A stretch of DNA of 64,000 bases from Armatimonadota bacterium. GTDB taxonomy: Bacteria > Sysuimicrobiota > Sysuimicrobiia > Sysuimicrobiales > Humicultoraceae. The stretch spans positions 1,222,059 through 1,286,058 of the forward strand of contig JAVKHP010000001.1 of the NCBI GenBank assembly GCA_031459855.1, given 5' to 3'. The stretch's first letter is position 1. Each line of letters opens with the position of its first letter. The translations under genes and the position numbers were made by a program. The notes under the pieces are model-generated. The model was not told where the DNA came from and did no database searches. It saw only the letters and a list, made by a program, of their open reading frames with translations. Shown here in pieces: positions 53,566-61,114 of the stretch.

Positions 53566-53644
53566 CTCAGGACGTCGCCGCGACAACGTGACGGTCAGGC
53601 CGTGGGGCCACCGTGGGCCGCCAGCGCCTCCCGGGCCATCTCAG
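53550..53644 (-). repeat. Near-duplicate of the dppC-like initiation region with 14-codon mini-ORF
   Basis: The sequence around the permease start, GAGATGGCCCGAGAGGCGCT, recurs 74 bases upstream with one change (GAGATGGCCCGGGAGGCGCT), right behind the DppB-like stop. The upstream copy opens a 14-codon frame (MAREALAAHGGPTA) that shares its first six residues with the permease and then stops. It looks like a small tandem duplication; a leader peptide is possible. Confidence 0.6.
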
Positions 53645-54582
53645 TACTTCACCCGCGGGTCCACGGCCAGGTAGAGGAGGTCGACCACGAGGTTGATCAT
53701 CACGTAGCTGGTGGTCACCACCAGCGTCACGCCCTGGATCACCGGGTAGTCCCTGCGCAGCACCGAGGAGACCACGAGCTGGCCGATGCCCGGGATCGCG
53801 AAGACCGTCTCGGTCACCACCGCGCCGCCCATCAGCGCCGCGAAGGTGAGTCCCACCACGGTGAGGATCGGCACCAGGGCGTTGCGCAGGGCGTGTCGGA
53901 AGATCACCACGCGTTCTGCCAGGCCCTTGGCCCGCGCCGTGCGCACGTAGTCCGCGCTGATGACGTCCAGCAGGCTGCTGCGCACGAAGCGGATGATGAG
54001 CGCGGAGTTCGGGAGTCCGAGCGCCAGCGCCGGCAGGAGCAGGTGGCGGACGCTGGGCCACAGCCCCTCGGTGAGGGGCTTGAACCCCGACGAGGGCAGC
54101 CAGCCAAGCCCCACGGCGAACACCACGATCAGCGACAATCCCAGCCAGAAGCTGGGCACGGCCGCGCCGAGCAGCGCCAGGGCCAGGCTGGCTTGGTCGA
54201 GCCAGGAGTTGCGGAAGAGGGCGGAGACGACCCCGACGGGGATGCCAATGCACAACGCCACGGTGATGGCCAGCAGCGCGAGCATCACCGTGGGGCCGAG
54301 GTGCTGCGCGATGATCCACCGCACCGGCAGCCGGTTGAAGTACGAGACGCCCAGGTCGCCCCGGACCGCCCGTGCCACCCACAGGCCGAACTGGACCACC
54401 AGCGGCCGATCCAGGCCCAGGTGGCGGCGCAGGGCCTGCACCTGTTCGGGGCGGGCGTCTTCGCCCAGTAGCACCCGCACCGGATCGCCGGGCGTGAACC
54501 GGGTGAGTCCGAACACCACGGCGCCGACCACCAGGAGCACCGGGATCAGTGCCAGGATCCGCCCGGCGAGGTAGGCCGTCAC
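53641..54582 (-). CDS. Dipeptide-type ABC permease (DppB-like), cluster 3
   Basis: A 313-residue permease: AGRILALIPVLLVVGAVVFGLTRFTPGDPVRVLLGEDA, HLGLDRPLVVQFGLWVARAVRGDLGVSYFNR, EAA loop DYVRTARAKGLAERVVIFRHALRNALVPIL, and a standard C-terminus LLYLAVDPRVKY. GTG start. It lies 239 bases after the binding-protein gene, a gap that carries a hairpin. Confidence 0.93.
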   Translation of the reverse strand: MTAYLAGRILALIPVLLVVGAVVFGLTRFTPGDPVRVLLGEDARPEQVQALRRHLGLDRPLVVQFGLWVARAVRGDLGVSYFNRLPVRWIIAQHLGPTVMLALLAITVALCIGIPVGVVSALFRNSWLDQASLALALLGAAVPSFWLGLSLIVVFAVGLGWLPSSGFKPLTEGLWPSVRHLLLPALALGLPNSALIIRFVRSSLLDVISADYVRTARAKGLAERVVIFRHALRNALVPILTVVGLTFAALMGGAVVTETVFAIPGIGQLVVSSVLRRDYPVIQGVTLVVTTSYVMINLVVDLLYLAVDPRVKY

Positions 54583-54596
54583 GACGACTCGTGAGC

Positions 54597-54613
54597 GGGC
54601 GGCACGGCCGCCC
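54597..54613 (-). promoter_or_regulatory. Intercistronic hairpin between dppA-like and dppB-like genes
   Basis: GGGCGGC and GCCGCCC form a perfect 7-bp stem over a three-base loop, 15 bases upstream of the permease start. It may hold back expression of the permeases relative to the binding protein. The rest of the 239-base gap shows no gene. Confidence 0.35.
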
Positions 54614-54821
54614 TCCGCTGCTCCGGTGCCGTGGAGTGCTCCCGCGCGCAGTCGGTCTGAACCCCGGGCCAGGGCCCGTGCGCCCCGCCGCCCGCGGGCC
54701 TTCGTCTACAGCCGGTACGCCTGGACCGCCGGTGCGCGCCTGGCATCCCCGCGCGTCTGCAGGGAGGACGGGGCCCGCCGGGTGCGCCTGCTACCCGCAG
54801 CTCACCCCGTCCGTCCGCCGG

Positions 54822-56378
54822 TCACTTGATCGCCGGCAGGTTCCAGGTGACGAACCACGGCGCGGGCGTGAAGCCCTGGAGCGCCTTGGCCCGCAGGTGC
54901 ACGAAGAAGAACTCGCCGGTCTTGACCCAGCTGGCCTCCGTGTAGACCAACTCGTGCAACCGGTGCCAGAGGCGCTGGCGTTCCTGCAGGTCGACCGCCC
55001 GGGTGAACTGCCGGAAGAGTTCGGTCTTGGTCGGCGAGTCCCACCAGCCAGGGTAGGCCGGGCTGAAGACGTCGATGAGGGCCGGGTCGGGCACGAACCC
55101 GTGGCCGGTGGTGAACATCTCCCACTCGCCTGGCCGGGCGCGCCGCTCGACCACGCCCGCCCACTCGTAGACCTGCTGGTCGATGGTGAACCCGGCGCGG
55201 CGCAGCTGGGTCGCCGCCACCGTCGTGGCCTTGAACATCCAGTCGTACTGCAGGGTGGTGAGCCAGCGAATGGGCTCGCCCCTGTACCCGGCTTCCGCTG
55301 CCAGCCGCTTGGCCCGCTCCACGTCGCCCACGTTGTACCACTCGGCGCCGGCCTCCGAATACCAGGGCGTGCCGCGCGGGTAGAGGCTGGGCGACAGGGC
55401 GTAGAGGTCGGGGTTGCCGATGGTCACCTGCAGGATCGGCTGCATGTTGAGGGCCACCAGGATCGCCTGCCGCAGCTTCACGTTGGACGTGAGGGGCGAC
55501 TTCTTGTTGAAGAAGAACACCAGCCAGATGCCGCGGTCGACGATCTCCGGCACGACCCGCGGGTCGGCCTTCAGCTGCGCGTAGAGGTCGGTGCTGATGC
55601 TGTCGGCCACGTCGAACTCGCCGGTCTGGACGCCCGCGATGCGCGTGGCCACGTTGCCCACCGGGTAGAACACGACCTCGTCGGCCAGCGGCTCGCGCCG
55701 CCCGGCGTAGAGGTTGGGCGTCTCGGTCCGCGGGCTGTACTTGGTCCACCGGGCCAGCCGGATGTGCCGGTTGGGCACCCACTCCACGAAGCGGTAGGGC
55801 CCGGTGCCGATGAACTCCTTCACCGGTCCCACCGGCGTGGCCTCGGCGATCTCCTTGGGCATGATGGCGGCCATGGAGCTCGGCAACGCCAGGAAGGCCA
55901 GCAGCGGCGCGAACGGCTCCTTCAGGCGCATCACCACCGTGTACTTGTCCTGCGCGGTCACCGCGTCCACCGACTGGTAGACCACCGCGCCGCGCGAGCC
56001 GACCTTGCCCCAACGGTTCAACGACGCCACCACGTCCTCGGCGGTCAGCTCCTTGTCGTTGTGGAAGAAGACGTTGCGCCGCAGGCGGAAGGTGTACGTC
56101 CGGCCATCGGGGCTGATCGTGTAGGAGTCGACCAGCATCGGTTGCGGCCGCCAGCTGCGGTCGAACGCGAACAGTCCCTCGAAGATCGAGGCGCCGACGT
56201 TGGCGGTCACGCCCACGGTCGTCGCCGAGGGGTCGAGGGTCGGCGGCTCGCCGATCAGCGCGAACCGCAACACGCCACCCCGCCGCGGCGCGGGCCCCGC
56301 CGTCGAGGCGGTGACGGCTACCAGCAGGGCGATGAGCACCAGGGCTCCCACGAGCTGGGTGCCAGGCCGACGGATCAT
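54822..56378 (-). CDS. Dipeptide/oligopeptide-type ABC substrate-binding protein, cluster 3
   Basis: A 518-residue family 5 solute-binding protein with signal peptide (residues about 8-28). Mature motifs: GGVLRFALIGEPPTLDPSATT, YTFRLRRNVFFHNDKELTAEDVVASLNRWG, IGTGPYRFVEWVPNRHIRLARWTKYSP and NVKLRQAILVALNMQPIL. ATG after GGGAGGGG. A short inverted repeat lies in its untranslated leader. Downstream permeases follow on the same strand. Confidence 0.93.
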   Translation of the reverse strand: MIRRPGTQLVGALVLIALLVAVTASTAGPAPRRGGVLRFALIGEPPTLDPSATTVGVTANVGASIFEGLFAFDRSWRPQPMLVDSYTISPDGRTYTFRLRRNVFFHNDKELTAEDVVASLNRWGKVGSRGAVVYQSVDAVTAQDKYTVVMRLKEPFAPLLAFLALPSSMAAIMPKEIAEATPVGPVKEFIGTGPYRFVEWVPNRHIRLARWTKYSPRTETPNLYAGRREPLADEVVFYPVGNVATRIAGVQTGEFDVADSISTDLYAQLKADPRVVPEIVDRGIWLVFFFNKKSPLTSNVKLRQAILVALNMQPILQVTIGNPDLYALSPSLYPRGTPWYSEAGAEWYNVGDVERAKRLAAEAGYRGEPIRWLTTLQYDWMFKATTVAATQLRRAGFTIDQQVYEWAGVVERRARPGEWEMFTTGHGFVPDPALIDVFSPAYPGWWDSPTKTELFRQFTRAVDLQERQRLWHRLHELVYTEASWVKTGEFFFVHLRAKALQGFTPAPWFVTWNLPAIK

Positions 56379-56393
56379 GTCGATCCCCTCCCA

Positions 56394-56406
56394 GGACAGA
56401 ATGTCC
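56394..56406. promoter_or_regulatory. Inverted repeat in the leader of the cluster 3 binding-protein gene
   Basis: GGACA-GAA-TGTCC is a perfect inverted repeat directly upstream of the ribosome binding site of the gene starting at 56378. On the minus strand, TTGCAG lies further upstream as a possible -35 without a convincing -10. A repressor operator is the simplest reading. Confidence 0.35.
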
Positions 56407-56543
56407 GTCCGATTCGACCGATCTGATGGCACGCTGCAAGGGCTGCTATTCTGACGCGCCGACTGGGTCTCCTGCGGGGCGGGGCGCAGCACGCGCGGCC
56501 CCCCGGCTCCGGCACCTTCGCCGGGGCCCGGCCCGACGCCTGC

Positions 56544-57212
56544 TCAGGGCGCGGTCCAAAGCAGCGTCACCCCGGAGACAGCGAAGTAGACGCTGGTGGC
56601 GAGCACGAAGACGCCGCAGACGCCGAGCAGTGCGCGATGCGCGCGCGGCGGAATCCGCCCGCGTCCTGCGCCCACCACCAGCGCCAGCACGCTGCACCAG
56701 CCCAGGTCCAGCGCGAGGTGCCCCACCAGGAAGAGCGCGAGCAGCGCAGGGGCCCCAAACCGCGCGAACAGCACGTAGTACGCCGCCCCCACCGTCGCCC
56801 ACCAGAGCAGCCAGTAGGGGTTGAACACGGTGGCCAGCAGACCTGCGCGCACCACCGCGGCGCCGCTGCCCGCAGGCGCCGGAACGGCCGCGGGCGCAGC
56901 GCCCGCCTCCGCGCCCTGGCGCGCGGCCTGCACGATGCCCCAGCCCATCCATGCCAGCACGACACCGCCGACGAGCCCGATCGCGCCCACGACCACCGGT
57001 TGCTGCAGCAGGCGGCTCGTGCCCAGGGCCAACGCGGCGAACATGCCCACCTCGGCCACGGCGTGGCCCAGGGTGACCAGCGGGCCGGCCGCCGCGCCCC
57101 GCCGGGCGCCTTCGCTCACGGCCAGCGCCGACACCGGTCCTGGCATCAGGACGCCCGAGAGGCTGACCGCCCACCAGCTCAGCGAGACGAGAAGCAGGTC
57201 GCCCGCGGCCAC
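56544..57212 (-). CDS. LysE/RhtB-family amino acid exporter
   Basis: A 222-residue protein with six membrane segments. SLSGVLMPGPVSALAVSEGARRGAAAGPLVTLGHAVAEVGMF is the family's opening with its Pro-Gly-Pro motif, and NPYWLLWWATVGAAYYV follows in the second half. A loop of Ala/Pro/Gly-rich residues (about 95-115) is inserted in the middle. Exports amino acids or related compounds. GTG start; 18 bases after the aldolase gene. Confidence 0.88.
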   Translation of the reverse strand: MAAGDLLLVSLSWWAVSLSGVLMPGPVSALAVSEGARRGAAAGPLVTLGHAVAEVGMFAALALGTSRLLQQPVVVGAIGLVGGVVLAWMGWGIVQAARQGAEAGAAPAAVPAPAGSGAAVVRAGLLATVFNPYWLLWWATVGAAYYVLFARFGAPALLALFLVGHLALDLGWCSVLALVVGAGRGRIPPRAHRALLGVCGVFVLATSVYFAVSGVTLLWTAP

Positions 57213-57230
57213 GGCGTCGGCGGCGGGCCC

Positions 57231-58019
57231 TTATGCCCGCGCGCGGGTCCGCGCGGCCAGCCCCTCGCGGATCCTCGTGTAGAGCGCCTGGGCCGCCGCG
57301 GCGAAGAGCCGCGCGTCGCTGGTGGCGCCGACGAAGGTGAACCCCTGCTCCACCCGTTCGAGCACCTCCTCGGCACCGCCGCACAGGTAGCCTGCGGCCT
57401 TCCCGTGCCGCTGGGCCGCCCGCAACACGCGCTCGCACGCCGCCCGGAACGCCGGATGGTCGAACTGCCGGAAGACCCCCAGGCTGGTCGAGAGGTCGTT
57501 GGGCCCGATGAAGAGCACGTCCACCCCGGGCGTGGCCGCGATCTCCTCGACGGCGTCCAGGGCGCCCGGTGTCTCGATCTGGATGACGACCAGGACTTCC
57601 TGGTTGAACGTCCGGTAGTACTCGGGCAGGTCCAGGCCGTAGCGCGTGAGCCGGGCACCGGCCACCCCCCGGATGCCCTCCGGCGGGAACTTGGCGGCGG
57701 CCACCGCCGCCTGCGCGTCCCGGGCCGAGTGTACCAGGGGCACGACGACCCCGAGTCCGCCCCGGTCGAGGGCCTGCTTGATCAGCGGGACCTCGTTCCC
57801 CGCCACGCGCACGATGGGCACCACGGGCGTGCCCTTGATCGCCCGCAGCATGTCCTCCAGGCGCTCGCCGGCGATGGGCGAGTGCTCGGTATCGAAGACC
57901 ATCCAGTCCATGCCGAACGACGCCAGCAGTTCCACCAGCGAGGGCGACGGCAGGCTGATCCAGTGGCCGATGACGGGTTCGCCGGCTCGCAGGCGGGCTT
58001 TCACGGGATTGGTGATCAC
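57231..58019 (-). CDS. HpcH/HpaI-family aldolase
   Basis: A 262-residue class II (metal-dependent) aldolase of the HpaI/RhmA type, which splits 4-hydroxy-2-oxo acids into pyruvate and an aldehyde. Key elements: GEPVIGHWISLPSPSLVELLASFGMDWMVFDTEHSPI with the active-site His, RVAGNE, VVPLVHSARDA, VVIQIETPGALDAVEEIAATPGVDVLFIGPNDLSTSLG with the metal Glu and Asp. The GTG at 58019 lies nine bases after GGAGGT; the GTG at 58028 abuts that site and is less likely. Confidence 0.92.
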   Translation of the reverse strand: MITNPVKARLRAGEPVIGHWISLPSPSLVELLASFGMDWMVFDTEHSPIAGERLEDMLRAIKGTPVVPIVRVAGNEVPLIKQALDRGGLGVVVPLVHSARDAQAAVAAAKFPPEGIRGVAGARLTRYGLDLPEYYRTFNQEVLVVIQIETPGALDAVEEIAATPGVDVLFIGPNDLSTSLGVFRQFDHPAFRAACERVLRAAQRHGKAAGYLCGGAEEVLERVEQGFTFVGATSDARLFAAAAQALYTRIREGLAARTRARA

Positions 58020-58199
58020 GCGTGCCACACCTCCACAGCGTCACGGTCTCGGTGACGGGTTCACCGCGGGCGTGCCGCGGGCCTGCCGGCTCGTCGGGCC
58101 GCGTGGGGACGCCACGCCCCGGCAGTCGTCTGTGCGCCGGCGGTCTTCGCATCGCCTCGGGGCCGCGCGGGGTGCCGCACGCCACCACGGAGTGCAGGA

Positions 58200-59018
58200 A
58201 TGCAGCGGACCGAGTGTGAACCACATGCTCATGCCGTGATGGGGTCCGCCCTCGTCGTGCTGGGGTCCAGCGGCGCCGTGGTGCCGGCGCACCGGGACAA
58301 CACCGCGCTGGCGCTGCGCCTGGGCGACGCCATCGTGCTGGTCGACTGTCCCGGCAGCCCCGCCGTGAAGTTGCGCCGGGCGGGGCTCGACCCTCTGCAG
58401 CTCGCCGCGGTGGTGATCACGCACACGCACCCCGACCACGTGTACGGACTGCCGTCGCTCGTCCACAACCTGCGGCTGCTGGGGCGGTCGGCGACGCTGC
58501 CGATCTTCGTCCTCCCCGAGGACCTCGACAGGGTGCGCCGCCTGCTGGCGGTGTGGGGAGGCGAGTTGCACCCGCCCTTTCTCTCGCTGCGGGTGCTCGC
58601 GGCCGATGGCGTGACGCCCTTCTGGGAGCAGGCGGGCCATCGACTCTACGCCCGGCCCGCGGACCACAGCGTGCCGACGTGCGCCGTGCGCTGGGACCTG
58701 CCGACCGGTGGCCGGGTGGTCTATTCGAGCGACACCCGGCCGGTGGATGAGCTGGCGGCGTTTGGCCGCGGCGCCGCCGTGATGGTCCACGAGGCCACGT
58801 ACCTGGAGGACGACGCCGACCACGCCCATGCGGTGGGGCACTCGACGGCGGCCGATGCGGGGCGCATCGCCGCGCAGGCCGGCGCGGGACGGCTGCTGCT
58901 GGTGCACCTGACCCCCGACGCCGACCCCTCGCGCTGGGTCGCCGAGGCCCAGGCGGTGTTTCCCGGGCCCGTGGAGGTGCCCGACGACGGCGCCGTCTAT
59001 CCCCTCGACGGCGGCTGA
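58200..59018 (+). CDS. Metallo-beta-lactamase-fold hydrolase, RNase Z/AtsA-like
   Basis: A 272-residue metal hydrolase. The HxHxDH motif is complete in VVITHTHPDHVYGLPSLVHNL; VVYSSDTRPVDEL carries the bridging Asp; MVHEATYLEDDADHAHAVGHSTAADAGRIAAQAGAGRLLLVH matches the RNase Z-like end with its last metal His. Substrate unknown; the short form is closer to arylsulfatase-like or phosphodiesterase members than to tRNA-processing enzymes. ATG at 58200 follows GGAGTGCAGGA; an ATG at 58239 is the alternative. Confidence 0.85.
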   Translation: MQRTECEPHAHAVMGSALVVLGSSGAVVPAHRDNTALALRLGDAIVLVDCPGSPAVKLRRAGLDPLQLAAVVITHTHPDHVYGLPSLVHNLRLLGRSATLPIFVLPEDLDRVRRLLAVWGGELHPPFLSLRVLAADGVTPFWEQAGHRLYARPADHSVPTCAVRWDLPTGGRVVYSSDTRPVDELAAFGRGAAVMVHEATYLEDDADHAHAVGHSTAADAGRIAAQAGAGRLLLVHLTPDADPSRWVAEAQAVFPGPVEVPDDGAVYPLDGG

Positions 59019-59099
59019 GCGCGCCGACAGGAGCGATACCCGGCCATCGCGAAGGGCGAAGGAGCACGAGACCACGGTGGCGTCTGTGCGGGGTGCGGT

Positions 59100-59924
59100 A
59101 TGCGCGTAGGACTGGCTCAGTACGGTGCCACGCCCGACAAGGCTGCCAACCTCGCCCGCGCACTGGAGGTGCTCGCCGAGGCCGGGCGTCGCGGCGTGGA
59201 CCTGGTGGTCTTCCCCGAGGTGTTCATGGTCCGCTGGGAAGAGGGTAGGGCGCCGCTGGCCGAGGTCGCCGAGCCGCTCGATGGGCCGTTCGTGCGCGCT
59301 CTGGCCGCCGCGGCCGTCGAGCACCGTCTGCATGTGGTGATGGGCATGGCCGAGCGCGCGCCGGGCGAGGCCGTGCGGGCGTACAACACCGCGGTGGTGC
59401 TCGGCCCGGACGGTACCGTGCGCGGTGCCTACCGGAAGGTGCACCTGTTCGACGCGTTCGGGTATCGCGAGTCCGACCGCATCGTTCCCGGCAGCGCCCC
59501 GCCGCCTGTGGTGTCGACGGCGTTGGGGCGCATCGGGCTGCAGATCTGCTACGACGTGCGCTTCCCCGAGTGGACGCGGCTGCTGGCCCTGGCCGGCGCC
59601 GAGGTGGTGGCCATGCCGACGTCGTGGGTGGTCGGGCACCTGAAGGAGGACCACTGGGTGACGCTGGTGCGGGCCCGCGCGCTGGAGAACACCGTGTGGA
59701 TCGCCGCCGCCGACCAGGTGCGCGCCGATCGCGCGGGCCGTTCCCTCGTGGTCGACCCCATGGGCGTCGTGGTGGCCGACGGCGGCGAGGAGCCCGGGCT
59801 GGTGGTGGCCGAGATCGACCTCGCCCGCACGCGCCGCGTGCGCGAGACGCTGCCGGTGCTCGGCCACCGGCGGCCGGAGCTGTACGGGGGGCTGGCGACG
59901 GTCGCGCCCGTGGCGCTGGGGTGA
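59100..59924 (+). CDS. Nitrilase-superfamily amidase (carbon-nitrogen hydrolase)
   Basis: A 274-residue enzyme with the catalytic triad in place: E40 in LVVFPEVFMV, K113 in GAYRKVHLFD and C150 in QICYDVRFPEW. MPTSWVVGHLKEDHWVTLVRARALENTVWI follows as in omega-amidase/Nit2-type members, which hydrolyse alpha-ketoglutaramate or similar amides. GSAPPPVV and the absence of a second domain fit the short amidases of the family. Confidence 0.9.
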   Translation: MRVGLAQYGATPDKAANLARALEVLAEAGRRGVDLVVFPEVFMVRWEEGRAPLAEVAEPLDGPFVRALAAAAVEHRLHVVMGMAERAPGEAVRAYNTAVVLGPDGTVRGAYRKVHLFDAFGYRESDRIVPGSAPPPVVSTALGRIGLQICYDVRFPEWTRLLALAGAEVVAMPTSWVVGHLKEDHWVTLVRARALENTVWIAAADQVRADRAGRSLVVDPMGVVVADGGEEPGLVVAEIDLARTRRVRETLPVLGHRRPELYGGLATVAPVALG

Positions 59925-59933
59925 GGTTGCGTC

Positions 59934-59955
59934 GTTCATGAACACGTTCCGGAAC
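59934..59955. promoter_or_regulatory. Tandem GTTC-NN-GAAC palindromes before the VWA gene
   Basis: GTTCATGAAC (59934-59943) and GTTCCGGAAC (59946-59955) are both perfect 10-bp palindromes with centres 12 bases apart, close to one helical turn. They start ten bases after the nitrilase stop and end 31 bases before the VWA start. A dimeric repressor or activator binding cooperatively is the obvious reading; the regulator is unknown. Confidence 0.55.
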
Positions 59956-59986
59956 CTGGTGCGGGGTTGCGAGATCCGGTGATATC

Positions 59987-61033
59987 GTGACCTGGAAGTA
60001 CCCCGCCCTCCTCTGGCTGCTGCTGCTCCCCGCAGGCCTGGCGGGGCTGTACGCCCGCTGGGCGCGCCGTTTCCCCCGCCAGGGGGCTGTGCGCTACCCC
60101 GCGACGTTGGCGGCGGCTGCCGCGTCTGCCGGCCGCCCCCTGCGCCGGCACCTCGCCGCAGCGGTCTTCCTCCTGGCCGCAGCCGCGGCGGTGGTGGGCG
60201 CGGCCGGCCCCGTGGTGCCCTGGCCCGTGGCGTCCGGCCGTCCTGTGGTGCTGATCATCGACATCAGCCGGAGCATGGAGGAGAACGACATCAAGCCCAG
60301 CCGCATCGAGGCCGCCAAGGCCGCGACCCTGGAGTTCATGGACCACCTCCCCCACGCCAGCCGCGCGGCCCTGGTGACGTTCGGCAACTTCGCGTCGGTG
60401 GTAGTGCCGCTGACCGACGATCGCGAGCGCATGCGCGAGGGCATTCGCAGCCTGACGACCCAGCTGCGGACCCAACTGGGCAACGGGCTCGTGGAAGGGA
60501 TCCGCGCGGTGCTGGGCGAGCACCCCACCCCGGGCGCGCCGCCGGGCACCGCCGCACCGTTCACGCCACCGTGGCCGTCGCCAGGGAGTCCGGCACCCTA
60601 CGCCTCGCCGCCCGGCGGGGCCCGGCCGCCCGACGGTGCTCCTGCGGCGTCGCCGCGCGCCATCGCCATCCTGCTCTCGGACGGCCGCGCCAGCGACGGG
60701 ATCCCGCCGCTGGAAGCTGCGGCCGAGGCGCGCCGGCGCGGCGTGCGGGTGTACACGGTCGGCGTGGGCACCGCGGCCGATCCGAGCACGCTGCGCAGCG
60801 GCTACTGGGGCGTGCTGGACGAGCCCACGCTGCGCGCCATCGCCGCCGCGACCGGCGGCGAGTACTACCACGCCAGCGCCGCGGACCGGCTCCGGCAGGT
60901 CTACCGGGACCTGGCGCGCCGCGTGGGCTGGGAGCCCCGTCCCACCGAGGCCGCCGCCCTGGCAGGAGCGGCGGCGCTGGTCCTGCTGGTCGCCGCCGTC
61001 GTCGCGCGCGTTTGGTTGGCGCCACTCTCCTGA
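59987..61033 (+). CDS. Membrane-anchored VWA-domain protein (BatA/YehL-type)
   Basis: A 348-residue protein. Two N-terminal membrane segments (about residues 5-22 and 54-78) precede a von Willebrand A domain. The MIDAS motif DISRS starts at D92 (VVLIIDISRSMEENDIKPSR), and the later ILLSDGRASDG supplies further metal residues. A C-terminal membrane helix (about 322-343) closes the protein, as in BatA/BatB. A Pro/Gly/Ala-rich insert of about 45 residues (roughly 180-222) is set into the domain. No MoxR or Bat partner is adjacent. GTG start. Confidence 0.87.
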   Translation: MTWKYPALLWLLLLPAGLAGLYARWARRFPRQGAVRYPATLAAAAASAGRPLRRHLAAAVFLLAAAAAVVGAAGPVVPWPVASGRPVVLIIDISRSMEENDIKPSRIEAAKAATLEFMDHLPHASRAALVTFGNFASVVVPLTDDRERMREGIRSLTTQLRTQLGNGLVEGIRAVLGEHPTPGAPPGTAAPFTPPWPSPGSPAPYASPPGGARPPDGAPAASPRAIAILLSDGRASDGIPPLEAAAEARRRGVRVYTVGVGTAADPSTLRSGYWGVLDEPTLRAIAAATGGEYYHASAADRLRQVYRDLARRVGWEPRPTEAAALAGAAALVLLVAAVVARVWLAPLS

Positions 61034-61045
61034 ACACGTCCCAAC

Positions 61046-61074
61046 TTGACGGGGACGCGTGTACAGGGTACGCT
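61046..61074 (+). promoter_or_regulatory. Predicted promoter of the metal-transport operon
   Basis: TTGACG at 61046-61051 and TACGCT at 61069-61074 are spaced by 17 bases, a good housekeeping-type promoter. The predicted transcription start falls at the edge of the DtxR-like palindrome. Confidence 0.5.
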
Positions 61075-61086
61075 ATCGGAGTAGTA

Positions 61087-61102
61087 TTTAGGTTAGACTA
61101 AA
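61087..61102. promoter_or_regulatory. DtxR/MntR-type operator (metal box)
   Basis: TTTAGGTTAGACTAAA stands out as AT-rich in very GC-rich surroundings. It is an imperfect palindrome with TTTAG/CTAAA arms, close to the known DtxR/IdeR/SirR box (TTAGGTTAG-centred). It lies between the predicted promoter and the ATG at 61115, so a metal-loaded repressor here would shut off the uptake operon. Confidence 0.7.
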
Positions 61103-61114
61103 ATTTTCCAGCTG

